This document shows, in pieces, positions 1 to 8,152 of a stretch of DNA of 64,000 nucleotides. The stretch spans positions 22,079 through 86,078 of the forward strand of contig CAYUWM010000001.1 in the NCBI GenBank assembly GCA_964448395.1, read 5' to 3'. The notes below the pieces were generated by a model. That model searched no databases. It saw only the letters and a list, made by a program, of their open reading frames with translations, and was not told where the DNA came from. How positions within the stretch are numbered: position 1 is the first letter of the stretch; each line of letters begins with the position of its first letter. The position numbers were made by a program, and so were the translations under genes. The stretch is from CAYUWM01 sp964448395. GTDB lineage: Bacteria; Chloroflexota; Dehalococcoidia; E44-bin15.

Positions 1-3
1 AGT

Positions 4-225
4 ATGGAGACTTACCTGTATGTTGCTCAAATAATACTTGCCGTTGTGCTGATCGCCGTTTTCCTGCTTCAGGTGAGGGGTGGCGGACTTGGAGGCATAT
101 TCGGCCAGCAGACCGGCATGTATCGCACTAAGCGGGGGATAGAGAAAACTCTGTTCCGCTTCACCATAATCCTGATGTTGATATTCGTTATTATCTCGAT
201 ACTGGCAGTCCAGACGAGCGGTTAG
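4..225 (+). CDS. secG: Preprotein translocase subunit SecG
   Basis: The 73-residue protein has two hydrophobic segments (about residues 5-22 and 50-70) around a short Gly-rich cytosolic loop containing GGGLGGIFGQQTG. This is the standard SecG layout and length. SecG is an accessory subunit of the SecYEG channel in the inner membrane; secY lies far downstream at 43846. The gene begins at the window edge, so any promoter is out of view. It is followed 4 nt later by the SAM hydroxide adenosyltransferase gene, so the two are probably co-transcribed. Family assignment is firm from the loop motif and topology. Confidence 0.9.
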   Translation: METYLYVAQIILAVVLIAVFLLQVRGGGLGGIFGQQTGMYRTKRGIEKTLFRFTIILMLIFVIISILAVQTSG

Positions 226-229
226 TTCC

Positions 230-1033
230 ATGGCAATCATCACCCTGACCACCGATTTCGGTGTCGATGACCCTTACGTGGCAGTGATGAAGGGTGTGAT
301 ACTCTTAATCAACCCTGACGCTAACATCGTGGACATATGCCACACCGTAAAGCCGCAGGACGTGGCGCAGGGGGCATTCATCCTGAGCACCACACATCGC
401 TACTACCCCAAAGGCTCGATACATATCGCGGTGGTGGATCCGGGTGTGGGCACCGAGCGACAGGCGGTATTGCTGATTACCTCTCAGGGGTTTTTCATTG
501 GACCGGACAATGGCGTGCTGAGCTATGTGGTAGAAGAGTCATTGCCGGATATCGAGGCTATCGCGCTGACCAACGAGCGCTACTGGCTATCTCCGCTAAG
601 CAGCACCTTCCACGGGCGGGATGTATTCGCTCCGGTTGCAGCCCACCTGTCTAAAGGGGTACCTCCGGGCCAATTCGGTGATCCCATTCCCTCGATTGCC
701 ACAATCCTTATCCCCAGACCACAAGCCGGTGAGGATGGTGTTCTCAAAGGAAGGGTGATCCATATCGATCGCTTCGGGAACCTGATCACCGACATCAGGG
801 AGCCCGACCTGCCTGAGGGGAGGCTCTTCGTTGAGGTCGGCGGCCACATCATCGATGACTTGAGTCCGTCGTATGAAGAGGGCGAGGAGCTGCTGGCGAT
901 CATGGGTTCGGAGAGCAGGCTGGAGGTATCGGTAAAGAAAGGCAGCGCTGCCAAGTTTCTCAAGTCCAAGGTAGGAGACGAGGTGAAGGTGGGGATTAAC
1001 AAGGCATCGCTTAAGGGCAGATTCAGAAGGTAG
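230..1033 (+). CDS. SAM hydroxide adenosyltransferase (DUF62 family)
   Basis: This 267-residue protein belongs to the fluorinase/chlorinase-like DUF62 family. Family hallmarks are the N-terminal TTDFG, VVDPGVGTERQ near residue 70, and GPDNGVL near residue 90. Characterised bacterial members that are not halogenases split S-adenosylmethionine with water-derived hydroxide into adenosine and methionine. The physiological role is unclear. It is read with secG (4 nt gap) and the downstream prenyltransferase (3 nt gap). A halogenase would need a specific halide loop, which I cannot judge by eye, so the hydrolase-type assignment is the default. SAM-cycle genes also occur at 57361-64000. Confidence 0.85.
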   Translation: MAIITLTTDFGVDDPYVAVMKGVILLINPDANIVDICHTVKPQDVAQGAFILSTTHRYYPKGSIHIAVVDPGVGTERQAVLLITSQGFFIGPDNGVLSYVVEESLPDIEAIALTNERYWLSPLSSTFHGRDVFAPVAAHLSKGVPPGQFGDPIPSIATILIPRPQAGEDGVLKGRVIHIDRFGNLITDIREPDLPEGRLFVEVGGHIIDDLSPSYEEGEELLAIMGSESRLEVSVKKGSAAKFLKSKVGDEVKVGINKASLKGRFRR

Positions 1034-1036
1034 GCC

Positions 1037-1942
1037 ATGGCTGACTTGAAAATCTGGTTCTTGGAGACCAGGCCCAGCTTTCTGCTGCTGGTGCCGGTTT
1101 GCGTATTCACCGGCGTTGCTGTATCACTGTATGACGGCTACCCCTTCCGTCCCCTTTACTTTGCCCTGGCTTTCATCGGTGCCCTGTTCGCTCACATCAG
1201 CGTCAATGTGCTGAATGAGTATTCAGACTGGCGGACAGGGATAGATTTCCGTACCCAGAGAACACCCTTCAGCGGCGGCAGCGGCCTGCTGCCCGCGGGC
1301 CTGCTGAAGCCAGTACAGGCGCTGATGCTGGGTCTGGGTAGCCTGGCTATAACCGTTGCCATCGGCATCTACTTCGCCGTTATCTATACATGGGCTATCC
1401 TGCCCTTAGGGATCGTTGGGGTTTTACTAATCCTTCTGTATACGCCTTACCTGACCAAGCTGACGGGGATAACCGAGCTTGTAGGGCCAGGGCTGGGCTT
1501 CGGGCTGATGGTGCTTGGCACGTATGTCACCCAGTCCGGCGATTACCATGTATCGTCAGTGCTGGTGTCGCTGGTGGCTGGCCTGCTGATCGCCAACCTG
1601 CTGCTGATCAACGAGTTCCCCGATGTGGAGGCCGACCGGCCGGCTGGCAGGAAACACCTGCCCATAATCTTAGGAAGGGCGAAGGCTGCTTGGATATACT
1701 GCGCGATAGCCGTGATGGCTTATGCGGTGATAGTGGTGGGCGTTGCTATCGAATCGCTCCCGCTGTGGGCGCTGCTGGGGCTGGCCACGCTGCCGCTGGG
1801 GGTGAAGGCGATGGCGGGGGTGCTCAAGCATCACAGTGACATGCCCAGGCTAATGCCTTCACTGGGAATGAACGTCATGTCCGTGTTGCTGACCCCTACG
1901 CTGATGTCTGTCGGTATCATCATCGCAACTTACACCGGGTAG
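1037..1942 (+). CDS. UbiA-family prenyltransferase (MenA-like)
   Basis: The 301-residue polytopic membrane protein has about eight or nine hydrophobic helices. It carries the two Asp-rich motifs of UbiA enzymes: N-V-L-N-E-Y-S-D-W-R-T-G-I-D at residues 57-70 and N-E-F-P-D-V-E-A-D at 192-200. These bind Mg2+-prenyl diphosphate. The family transfers polyprenyl chains to aromatic or related acceptors; the closest feel is 1,4-dihydroxy-2-naphthoate prenyltransferase (MenA). No other menaquinone gene is in view, so the acceptor is uncertain. The start follows the adenosyltransferase stop by 3 nt. It converges with cysS, with only 9 nt between the stop codons. Confidence 0.82.
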   Translation: MADLKIWFLETRPSFLLLVPVCVFTGVAVSLYDGYPFRPLYFALAFIGALFAHISVNVLNEYSDWRTGIDFRTQRTPFSGGSGLLPAGLLKPVQALMLGLGSLAITVAIGIYFAVIYTWAILPLGIVGVLLILLYTPYLTKLTGITELVGPGLGFGLMVLGTYVTQSGDYHVSSVLVSLVAGLLIANLLLINEFPDVEADRPAGRKHLPIILGRAKAAWIYCAIAVMAYAVIVVGVAIESLPLWALLGLATLPLGVKAMAGVLKHHSDMPRLMPSLGMNVMSVLLTPTLMSVGIIIATYTG

Positions 1943-1951
1943 TTAGCCTTT

Positions 1952-3370
1952 TTATATCTTGCGGCGCCAGGCTGTGCCCTTCGCTGTATCCTCGAGCGTT
2001 ATACCCAGTTCTGCCAGCCCGTTGCGGATGCTGTCAGCAAGTTCCCAACCCTTCTCTCTCCTTGCCTCGTTGCGCTTCTGGATCATCAGCTCTATATAAA
2101 AGGGCGCTGGCTGCGCTTCGCTGGGCAGCTCGATGCCGAGCGATCTCGCAAGCTCGATGAACAAAGTTGAATCCAGCTGGACCTCCCTTTCCTCCAGCGT
2201 CAGCCCCAGTATCCCTGCGGCCAGCTCTTTCAGCGTCGCCTGCGCCTCACTGACATCGTAGGCAGCCTCGGCTGCGCGGTTGATATCGCGCGCCAGGTCG
2301 AACAGCACGGCGAGACCCTGCGCGGTATTGAAGTCGTCATCCATAGCATCAATGAAACGCTGACGGTAAAAAGCGATATCGAGCTCGGAGGGTTTCGTGC
2401 CGCCCTCACGGCGGGCTGCGGCGCGGAGCCTCTCGGAACCGCGCTCTGCCGATTCCCAGCCTTCATCGCTGCAGGTGAGCGGGCTACGGTAATGGGAGCT
2501 CAATATGAACAGCCGTATCGCATCCGGGGTATATTGCTCCAGCGCCTCCTTGACGGTTATCAGGTTGCCCAGGGACTTGCTCATCTTCTCCTCACCGAGC
2601 TGCAGCAGTCCGTTGTGCATCCAGTATTTAACGAAAGGCTTGACCCCACTGAAGGCCTCGGACTGCGCTATCTCGTTCTCGTGATGGGGGAATATGAGGT
2701 CCTGGCCCCCGCCGTGGATGTCCAGCGTTTCGCCGAGGTATTTCAGCGACATTGCGCTGCACTCGATGTGCCAGCCCGGCCTTCCCGGGCCCCAGGGGCT
2801 GTCCCACTGCGGCTCGCCTGGCTTAGCACCCTTCCATAGGGTGAAGTCCATGGGGTCTTTTTTCTCGACACACTCCGCCTGCTCGCTGATCATGTCGTCC
2901 AGCTTTCGATGGCTCAGCTTGCCATATTCGGGGAAACTATTGACGCGGAAGTATACATCCCCACCGGAGGCGTAAGCATGTCCTTTATCCACAAGCCCTG
3001 ATATGACCTCTATAATCTTGGGTATCTCCCCGGTGGCGCGGGGGTACACATCTACACGCCTGACGTTTAGGGCGTCCATATCCTTGAAGTACTCCGCAAT
3101 AAAGCCCTCCGCCAGCTCTTTAACGGTTGTGCCCGTCTGGTTGGAGCGGGCGATCAGCTTATCGTCTATGTCAGTGAAGTTCTGAACGTACTTAACCTTG
3201 TAGCCTCGATACTCCAGATACCGCCGGATGACATCGAACAGGATGTAGCTCATGGCGTGACCGATATGACACTCGCTGTAGGGGGTGACCCCGCAGACAT
3301 ACATCTTCACCGTATCACCGGTGGGAATGAACTCTTCCTTCCTGCCGGATAGCGTGTTATAGATCTTCAT
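1952..3370 (-). CDS. cysS: Cysteinyl-tRNA synthetase
   Basis: The 472-residue class I aminoacyl-tRNA synthetase charges tRNA-Cys. It shows the HIGH motif as HIGHAMSY near residue 37 and KMSKS as EEKMSKSLGN near 265. The zinc/cysteine-binding residues are visible in MYVCGVTPY, WHIECSAM and HHENEIAQSEA. Length matches the family. It is the last gene of a minus-strand run (VTT protein, ispD, ispF, cysS), and its start overlaps the ispF stop by 4 nt (ATGA). The ispD-ispF-cysS order is also seen in Firmicutes. Confidence 0.97.
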   Translation of the reverse strand: MKIYNTLSGRKEEFIPTGDTVKMYVCGVTPYSECHIGHAMSYILFDVIRRYLEYRGYKVKYVQNFTDIDDKLIARSNQTGTTVKELAEGFIAEYFKDMDALNVRRVDVYPRATGEIPKIIEVISGLVDKGHAYASGGDVYFRVNSFPEYGKLSHRKLDDMISEQAECVEKKDPMDFTLWKGAKPGEPQWDSPWGPGRPGWHIECSAMSLKYLGETLDIHGGGQDLIFPHHENEIAQSEAFSGVKPFVKYWMHNGLLQLGEEKMSKSLGNLITVKEALEQYTPDAIRLFILSSHYRSPLTCSDEGWESAERGSERLRAAARREGGTKPSELDIAFYRQRFIDAMDDDFNTAQGLAVLFDLARDINRAAEAAYDVSEAQATLKELAAGILGLTLEEREVQLDSTLFIELARSLGIELPSEAQPAPFYIELMIQKRNEARREKGWELADSIRNGLAELGITLEDTAKGTAWRRKI

Positions 3371-3849
3371 TTATCACTCTCTTCATCGATCAGGGCTACC
3401 GCATATGCGGCAATGCCCTCTCCTTTTCCCAGGGGACCTACGCCGTTAGAACTGGAAGCTTTGACTGACACCCGACTACTATCGATGTTGAGGGCACCGC
3501 TGATATTGCCTGCCATGCGGGTGATATATTCTGCCAGCTTGGGCTTATCGCATACAATGGTGGCATCGGTGTTTACGATTCTGAACCCGCCCTCGGATAG
3601 TTTAATGCCGGTGCGCTTCAGTAACTCTATACTGGATATATCCTTGTAGCGCGAGTCGTTGTCCGGGAAGTGAAAGCCGATATCTTGCATGGAGGCAGCA
3701 CCGAGCAGGGAATCGATCACCGCGTGTACCAGCACGTCGGCATCGCTGTGCCCGCTGAGGCCACGCTCGTAAGTTATCGTTACGCCGCCGAGGATTAAGG
3801 GGCGTCCATCGACAAGAGGGTGTACGTCATATCCAATTCCGATACGCAT
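3367..3849 (-). CDS. ispF: 2-C-methyl-D-erythritol 2,4-cyclodiphosphate synthase
   Basis: The 160-residue enzyme of the non-mevalonate (MEP) isoprenoid pathway cyclises CDP-methylerythritol 2-phosphate, releasing CMP. Signature segments are GYDVHPLVDGRPLILGGV at the N-terminus (metal-binding Asp-x-His), GLSGHSDADVLVHAVIDSLLG, and FPDNDSRYKD. Length is typical. It lies directly downstream of ispD (17 nt gap), so two consecutive MEP-pathway steps are adjacent. It overlaps cysS by 4 nt, implying translational coupling. Confidence 0.96.
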   Translation of the reverse strand: MRIGIGYDVHPLVDGRPLILGGVTITYERGLSGHSDADVLVHAVIDSLLGAASMQDIGFHFPDNDSRYKDISSIELLKRTGIKLSEGGFRIVNTDATIVCDKPKLAEYITRMAGNISGALNIDSSRVSVKASSSNGVGPLGKGEGIAAYAVALIDEESDK

Positions 3850-3866
3850 TATTCAGGCTCTTGCAG

Positions 3867-4544
3867 TCATCGTTCCAAGTTCTTCAGGATAGCCTCAGCG
3901 ATGGCAATGTCATCGGGAGTGGTTACCTTGATGTTGGCGGGTGAGCCGGGGAATATCTTGACTTTATATCCCAGACGCTCCACCAGCGAGGCATCATCGG
4001 TGACTCCTCCCTTCGCTTTACTGTGGGCCTCGCTTATTATATCAAATCTAAATACCTGGGGGGTTTGCACTGTCCACAGGCGATCTCGCAGAAGCGTTTT
4101 CTGAACAAATTGATCTGCAGACACAACCTTAATGGTGTCGCTCACGGGAATTGCCGGGATGGCGGCCCCGCTGTCTCGGGCTGCCTTCAGTGCGTCTCGG
4201 ATTATGCCCTGGCTCACACAGGGACGCGCCCCATCATGAATCATCACCCACTGGCAGCCGGTAAGCCACTGCAGACCCGCCCTTACCGAATCCTGGCGGC
4301 GTTCACCGCCGGGGCATACATCCCTCACCTTTGAGAGTTTATAGTCATCGATCAGCCGTTTCGCTGCATCCAACTTGTCCTCGGCAATCACCAGAACTAT
4401 ATCCTCAATGTCAGTGCAAGACTGGAAGGCGCCTAGAGTACGAGCCAGCAGAGGTTTTCCCGCCAGCGGCATGAAGATCTTGTCTGCGCTGGCCATGCGC
4501 CTGCCCGCGCCGGCTGCAACAACGATTACACCGACCTTGTCCAT
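3867..4544 (-). CDS. ispD: 2-C-methyl-D-erythritol 4-phosphate cytidylyltransferase
   Basis: This nucleotidyltransferase of the MEP pathway makes CDP-methylerythritol from CTP and MEP. The N-terminal nucleotide loop reads VVAAGAGRRMASADK, followed by KPLLARTL. Later come WVMIHDGARP and the C-terminal TTPDDIAIAEA, all diagnostic. I place the start at the ATG at 4544, giving MDKVGVIV and 225 residues. An upstream in-frame ATG at 4574 would add 10 residues and overlap the preceding gene by 7 nt. It lies between the VTT-domain gene and ispF. Confidence 0.94.
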   Translation of the reverse strand: MDKVGVIVVAAGAGRRMASADKIFMPLAGKPLLARTLGAFQSCTDIEDIVLVIAEDKLDAAKRLIDDYKLSKVRDVCPGGERRQDSVRAGLQWLTGCQWVMIHDGARPCVSQGIIRDALKAARDSGAAIPAIPVSDTIKVVSADQFVQKTLLRDRLWTVQTPQVFRFDIISEAHSKAKGGVTDDASLVERLGYKVKIFPGSPANIKVTTPDDIAIAEAILKNLER

Positions 4545-4567
4545 CACTAAATCACCAAGGGGTTGCA

Positions 4568-5185
4568 TCACCACGGGATCAGGAAGTCCAGCAGGAGGCG
4601 CAGGGTCCAGTATCCGGCGAAGGCAACCATCAAGCCTTTAACCGTCTTGCCAGCGAATACCACAAGCATATATTTCCAGAACGGGTAGTGCAGCGCACCG
4701 GCGGCAGCCCCCACGATGTCGAAGAAGAAGTTCGGTATGGCAGAGAACAGGAAAAGCACTATAGTGCCGCGCCGCTGCATCCACTCCCGCAGCTTAGTGT
4801 AGACTTTCCTGTTCTGCATCGAGCTGCGGCCGCTGAATCCCGCCATATAGGCGGGTATTTCGCCGACGGGTTCACCGAGTCCCGCCATCAATCCCACCAG
4901 CCATGGATTGAGTATTGCACCCATGATGAAAATGAAAGGCAGGTGCGGCACCGGCACGATTATCACAGCCGCTCCCAATATTGCAATTATGAAAACGCCT
5001 AGATAGCCATAAGCCTCAACGTCACCGGTTAACCCTCCGCTGAAGTAGATGGCGATGCTGAGGACCACTATCGCAACGATGGTGGTCAGGCTTACCCAGT
5101 GTCGCCTGATCCAGCGCCGCTTGATTACCGGCGCTAGCTCCTCTTCGGCAATAACATCGAGAGCATCCTCGTGTTCATCCATCAT
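4568..5185 (-). CDS. VTT/DedA-like (SNARE-associated) membrane protein
   Basis: This integral membrane protein has about five hydrophobic stretches. A core resembles the VTT (TVP38/TMEM64-DedA) domain: Gly-rich GEPVGEIPAYMAGFSGR in the middle, and FLFSAIPNFFFDIVGAAAGALHYPFWKYMLVVFAGKT split across re-entrant and transmembrane segments. DedA-superfamily proteins are implicated in lipid flipping and membrane homeostasis. The acidic N-terminus (DEHEDALDVIAEEE) is presumably cytosolic. I choose the ATG at 5185 (205 residues), because a promoter-like TTGACT-17-TAACCT lies just upstream. An in-frame TTG at 5212 is the alternative. Confidence 0.75.
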   Translation of the reverse strand: MMDEHEDALDVIAEEELAPVIKRRWIRRHWVSLTTIVAIVVLSIAIYFSGGLTGDVEAYGYLGVFIIAILGAAVIIVPVPHLPFIFIMGAILNPWLVGLMAGLGEPVGEIPAYMAGFSGRSSMQNRKVYTKLREWMQRRGTIVLFLFSAIPNFFFDIVGAAAGALHYPFWKYMLVVFAGKTVKGLMVAFAGYWTLRLLLDFLIPW

Positions 5186-5199
5186 GCTTCTGTGGTGAA

Positions 5200-5228
5200 A
5201 GGTTACAGGCAAGCAGCAGGGAAGTCAA
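5200..5228 (-). promoter_or_regulatory. Candidate sigma-70 promoter for the VTT-ispD-ispF-cysS run
   Basis: On the minus strand TTGACT (5228-5223) is separated by 17 nt from TAACCT (5205-5200). The predicted start of transcription falls just upstream of the ATG at 5185. The -35 is good and the -10 is weak, so this is tentative. Confidence 0.35.
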
Positions 5229-5273
5229 GGGCAGGCTCGCAAGATTCAATCCCCACGGGGAACGACGGTGATA

Positions 5274-7706
5274 CTATTTACCACTTTTCTTTTTAGATTT
5301 AGCAGAGAAAGTGAATCCGTCAGGGCTTGAGTCGACCGTGACACGGTCGCCCTCTTTGAATTCCCCCTGTAGTATCTTTGTCGATAGTGGGTTCTCAACG
5401 CGGCGCTGAAGGGTACGGCGTAAGGGTCGGGCGCCGAACGCCGGATCGAATCCTTCCTTAGCCAGCTGCGACTTTGCCTCCTCCGTAAGTTCCACGGATA
5501 TTTTGCGCTCCTCAAGTCGCTTCTGGATATCCTTCATCATCAGGTCGACGATGAGCTTGATCTGCTCTTCAGTGAGAGGCTGGAATATCACCACCTCATC
5601 GAGGCGGTTGAGAAACTCGGGACGGAAGGTTTTTTTCAAGGCGTCCTCAACGGCACTTTTTCGTCTCTCCATCTCGCCATTTGTCTCCTTGGAAAAGCCT
5701 ATGGACTGGCGCTGAAACTCCTCCGTGCCCAGGTTCGAGGTCATGATCACCACCGTATTCTTGAAATTTACGGTCCTGCCATGCCCGTCGGTAAGCCTGC
5801 CGTCCTCCAGGATCTGGAGCAGGATGTTAAACACGTTGGGGTGAGCCTTCTCCATCTCATCAAGCAGGATCACTTTATACGGGCGGCGGCGCACCGCCTC
5901 GGTGAGCTGACCTCCTTCTTCGTAGCCGATGTAGCCCGGGGGAGCGCCGATGAGCCGCGAAACGGTATGCCTTTCCATGTACTCGGACATATCCAGCCGT
6001 ACCATGGCCTCTTCGTCATCGAACAGGAACTCGGCAAGGGCACGCGCCAGCTCTGTCTTGCCCACGCCGGTAGGCCCGAGGAAGATGAAGCTGCCGATCG
6101 GCCGCCGCGGGTCCTTGAGTCCGGCCCGCGCCCGCCTGATGGACTCGGAAACAACCCTGACGGCATCTTCCTGGCCGATGATCCTCTGGTGCAGCCTCTC
6201 TTCCATGTGGAGCAGCTTCTCGGTCTCCTCCTCCAGCATGCGGGATACGGGGATGCCGGTCCAGCTGGATACCAGCTCAGCGATATCCTCCTCGTCCACC
6301 ATACCATCGATCTTCTCCTCCTGGAGCCATGTCTGCTTAGCTTTATTGTATTCTTCCTCGACAGATATCCGCTCCACCTTCAGCCGGGAGGCGCGCTCGT
6401 AATCCTGTTTCTCCGATGCCGCCTCCTCTTCTCGGACCAGTTGCTGCAGTTTCTTTTCCAGGTCCTTCACATTCTTGGGGGCGCTTTCCGTGTCAATTCT
6501 TAGCTTGGCTGCCGCCTCATCTATAAGGTCAATTGCTTTGTCCGGAAGATAGCGATCGGAGATATAGAGATGGCTCAGATGTGCCGCCGCCTCGAGGGCG
6601 GAATCGGTGAACCGGATCTTGTGATGTGCTTCGTAACGCGGTCGCAGCGCCCGCAGCATCTCGATGGTATCCTCCTCGCTGGGCTCGTCCACGTAGACGG
6701 GCTGCAGCCGCCGTTCCAGCGCGGCATCCTTCTCGATGTGCTCCCGGTATTCATCCAGCGTGGTTGCCCCCACGCACTGCAGTTCGCCGCGGGCTAGGGC
6801 TGGCTTGAGCATGTTGCTGGCATCGATGGCGCCCTCGGCGGCCCCGGCCCCGACCACGGTGTGTATCTCGTCGATAAACAGGACGATTTCGCCCTGGGCC
6901 TGGCGAATCTCGTCCATCACCGCCTTCAATCGTTCCTCGAACTCGCCGCGGAACTTCGAGCCGGCGACCAGCGCCCCCATGTCGAGCGCTATCACTCGCT
7001 TGTTTTTCAGTGAATCGGGGGCGTCGCCGCTCACGATCATCTGGGCCAGACCCTCCACGATAGCGGTCTTGCCTACGCCAGCCTCCCCGATGATGACAGG
7101 GTTGTTCTTGGTGCGCCTGGTGAGCACCTGCATAACACGTTTGATCTCGTTATCACGCCCGATCACGGGATCGAGTTTCCCCTCCTCGGCGAGCATGGTG
7201 AGATCGCGGCTGTACTTCTCAAGAGCGCCGTATTTGCTCTCGGCGTGGGGGTCTGTCGCACGGTGGCTGCCCCGGATGTCGCGCAACGCCGAATAAAGCT
7301 TCTCCTGGTCGATGCCGAAATCGCTAAGTATCCGTGAAGCATCTCCGTCACGTTCAGCTGCCATGGCTATCAGTATGTGCTCCGTGCCGATGAACTCATC
7401 CTTCAGACGGTCGGCCTCGGCGGCTGCGTTCTCCAGCAAGTTTACCGTCCGTGGCGTGGTATAGACCGTCGCTTCCTCGTATGAAACCTGGGGCGTCTGT
7501 GCCAGCGCCTCTTCAACGCGGCTGCGCACCTCGCTGGCTTTTACCCCCAGCTTCTTCAATATATCTCCGGTCAGGCCTTTAGGCTGCTGCAGCATAGCGA
7601 GCAGTATGTGCTCCACATCCCACTGGCTGTGCTTATAGCTGCGCACCAGTTCCTGCGAGCGGGCCAGCGTTTCCTGTGCCTGTTCGGTGAATCTATCCTG
7701 CCTCAT
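5274..7706 (-). CDS. clpC: Clp AAA+ unfoldase, ClpC type
   Basis: The 810-residue double-AAA+ protein has Clp N-repeats (residues 1-145), a first P-loop GEAGVGKT (about 207-214), a second P-loop GPTGVGKT (about 544-551), and a D2 small domain ending in FGARPLRRTLQR. The middle region (about 420-455) is short and UVR-like (EKQDYERASRLKVER) rather than the long coiled coil of ClpB. An IGF tripeptide in QRQSIGFSKE sits where ClpA/ClpC bind ClpP. It is therefore likely a proteolytic partner of ClpP rather than a pure disaggregase. It lies 46 nt after hspR in a heat-shock operon. ClpB annotation is the main alternative. Confidence 0.88.
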   Translation of the reverse strand: MRQDRFTEQAQETLARSQELVRSYKHSQWDVEHILLAMLQQPKGLTGDILKKLGVKASEVRSRVEEALAQTPQVSYEEATVYTTPRTVNLLENAAAEADRLKDEFIGTEHILIAMAAERDGDASRILSDFGIDQEKLYSALRDIRGSHRATDPHAESKYGALEKYSRDLTMLAEEGKLDPVIGRDNEIKRVMQVLTRRTKNNPVIIGEAGVGKTAIVEGLAQMIVSGDAPDSLKNKRVIALDMGALVAGSKFRGEFEERLKAVMDEIRQAQGEIVLFIDEIHTVVGAGAAEGAIDASNMLKPALARGELQCVGATTLDEYREHIEKDAALERRLQPVYVDEPSEEDTIEMLRALRPRYEAHHKIRFTDSALEAAAHLSHLYISDRYLPDKAIDLIDEAAAKLRIDTESAPKNVKDLEKKLQQLVREEEAASEKQDYERASRLKVERISVEEEYNKAKQTWLQEEKIDGMVDEEDIAELVSSWTGIPVSRMLEEETEKLLHMEERLHQRIIGQEDAVRVVSESIRRARAGLKDPRRPIGSFIFLGPTGVGKTELARALAEFLFDDEEAMVRLDMSEYMERHTVSRLIGAPPGYIGYEEGGQLTEAVRRRPYKVILLDEMEKAHPNVFNILLQILEDGRLTDGHGRTVNFKNTVVIMTSNLGTEEFQRQSIGFSKETNGEMERRKSAVEDALKKTFRPEFLNRLDEVVIFQPLTEEQIKLIVDLMMKDIQKRLEERKISVELTEEAKSQLAKEGFDPAFGARPLRRTLQRRVENPLSTKILQGEFKEGDRVTVDSSPDGFTFSAKSKKKSGK

Positions 7707-7752
7707 TTCTCAGCTCCTCGTTACTTCACGAATTCCTACGTTCAAATCGTTG

Positions 7753-8124
7753 CTATTGCTTCTTTCTCGCTTGTGGACGGCGCCTGCTCGGCGGCAGCAT
7801 ACGCTTGGGCCAGAGCCCTGCCTCCCGCAAGCGGTCGATCTCGCGCTCGGTTTCTGCTATCTGCTGCTCGAGCGTCTCGATGCGCTCGGTCAGACGCAGA
7901 ATAACCTCTACGCCAGCCAGGTTTATCCCGAGGTCGTTCATCAGCGTCCTCACCTGGCGCAACCTCTCGATGTCCCTGTTGGAATAAAGGCGCACTCTGC
8001 CGCTTGAACGGGACGGCTCGATTATCCCCGCCTTCTCGTAATAGCGCAGGGTCTGGGCGTGTACACCAATCATTCTGGCTACAACACTGATCACATAACA
8101 CGGTTCAGAATCGTTAATGTTCAT
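7753..8124 (-). CDS. hspR: MerR-family heat-shock repressor, HspR-like
   Basis: The protein has about 123 residues. A MerR-type winged helix-turn-helix (YVISVVARMIGVHAQTLRYYEKAGI, split here as two helices, then PSRSSGRVRLYS) is followed by a coiled coil (about residues 75-100) and a basic tail RRRPQARKKQ. The V-H-A-Q-T-L-R-Y-Y-E core and lack of effector cysteines fit HspR, which represses dnaK/dnaJ/clp operons. The genomic position between dnaJ and clpC supports this. The start is the ATG at 8124 with a GAGG 8 nt upstream; an in-frame GTG at 8133 is possible. Confidence 0.88.
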   Translation of the reverse strand: MNINDSEPCYVISVVARMIGVHAQTLRYYEKAGIIEPSRSSGRVRLYSNRDIERLRQVRTLMNDLGINLAGVEVILRLTERIETLEQQIAETEREIDRLREAGLWPKRMLPPSRRRPQARKKQ

Positions 8125-8152
8125 CAATAGCACCTCATCCTATCCAAGCCTG

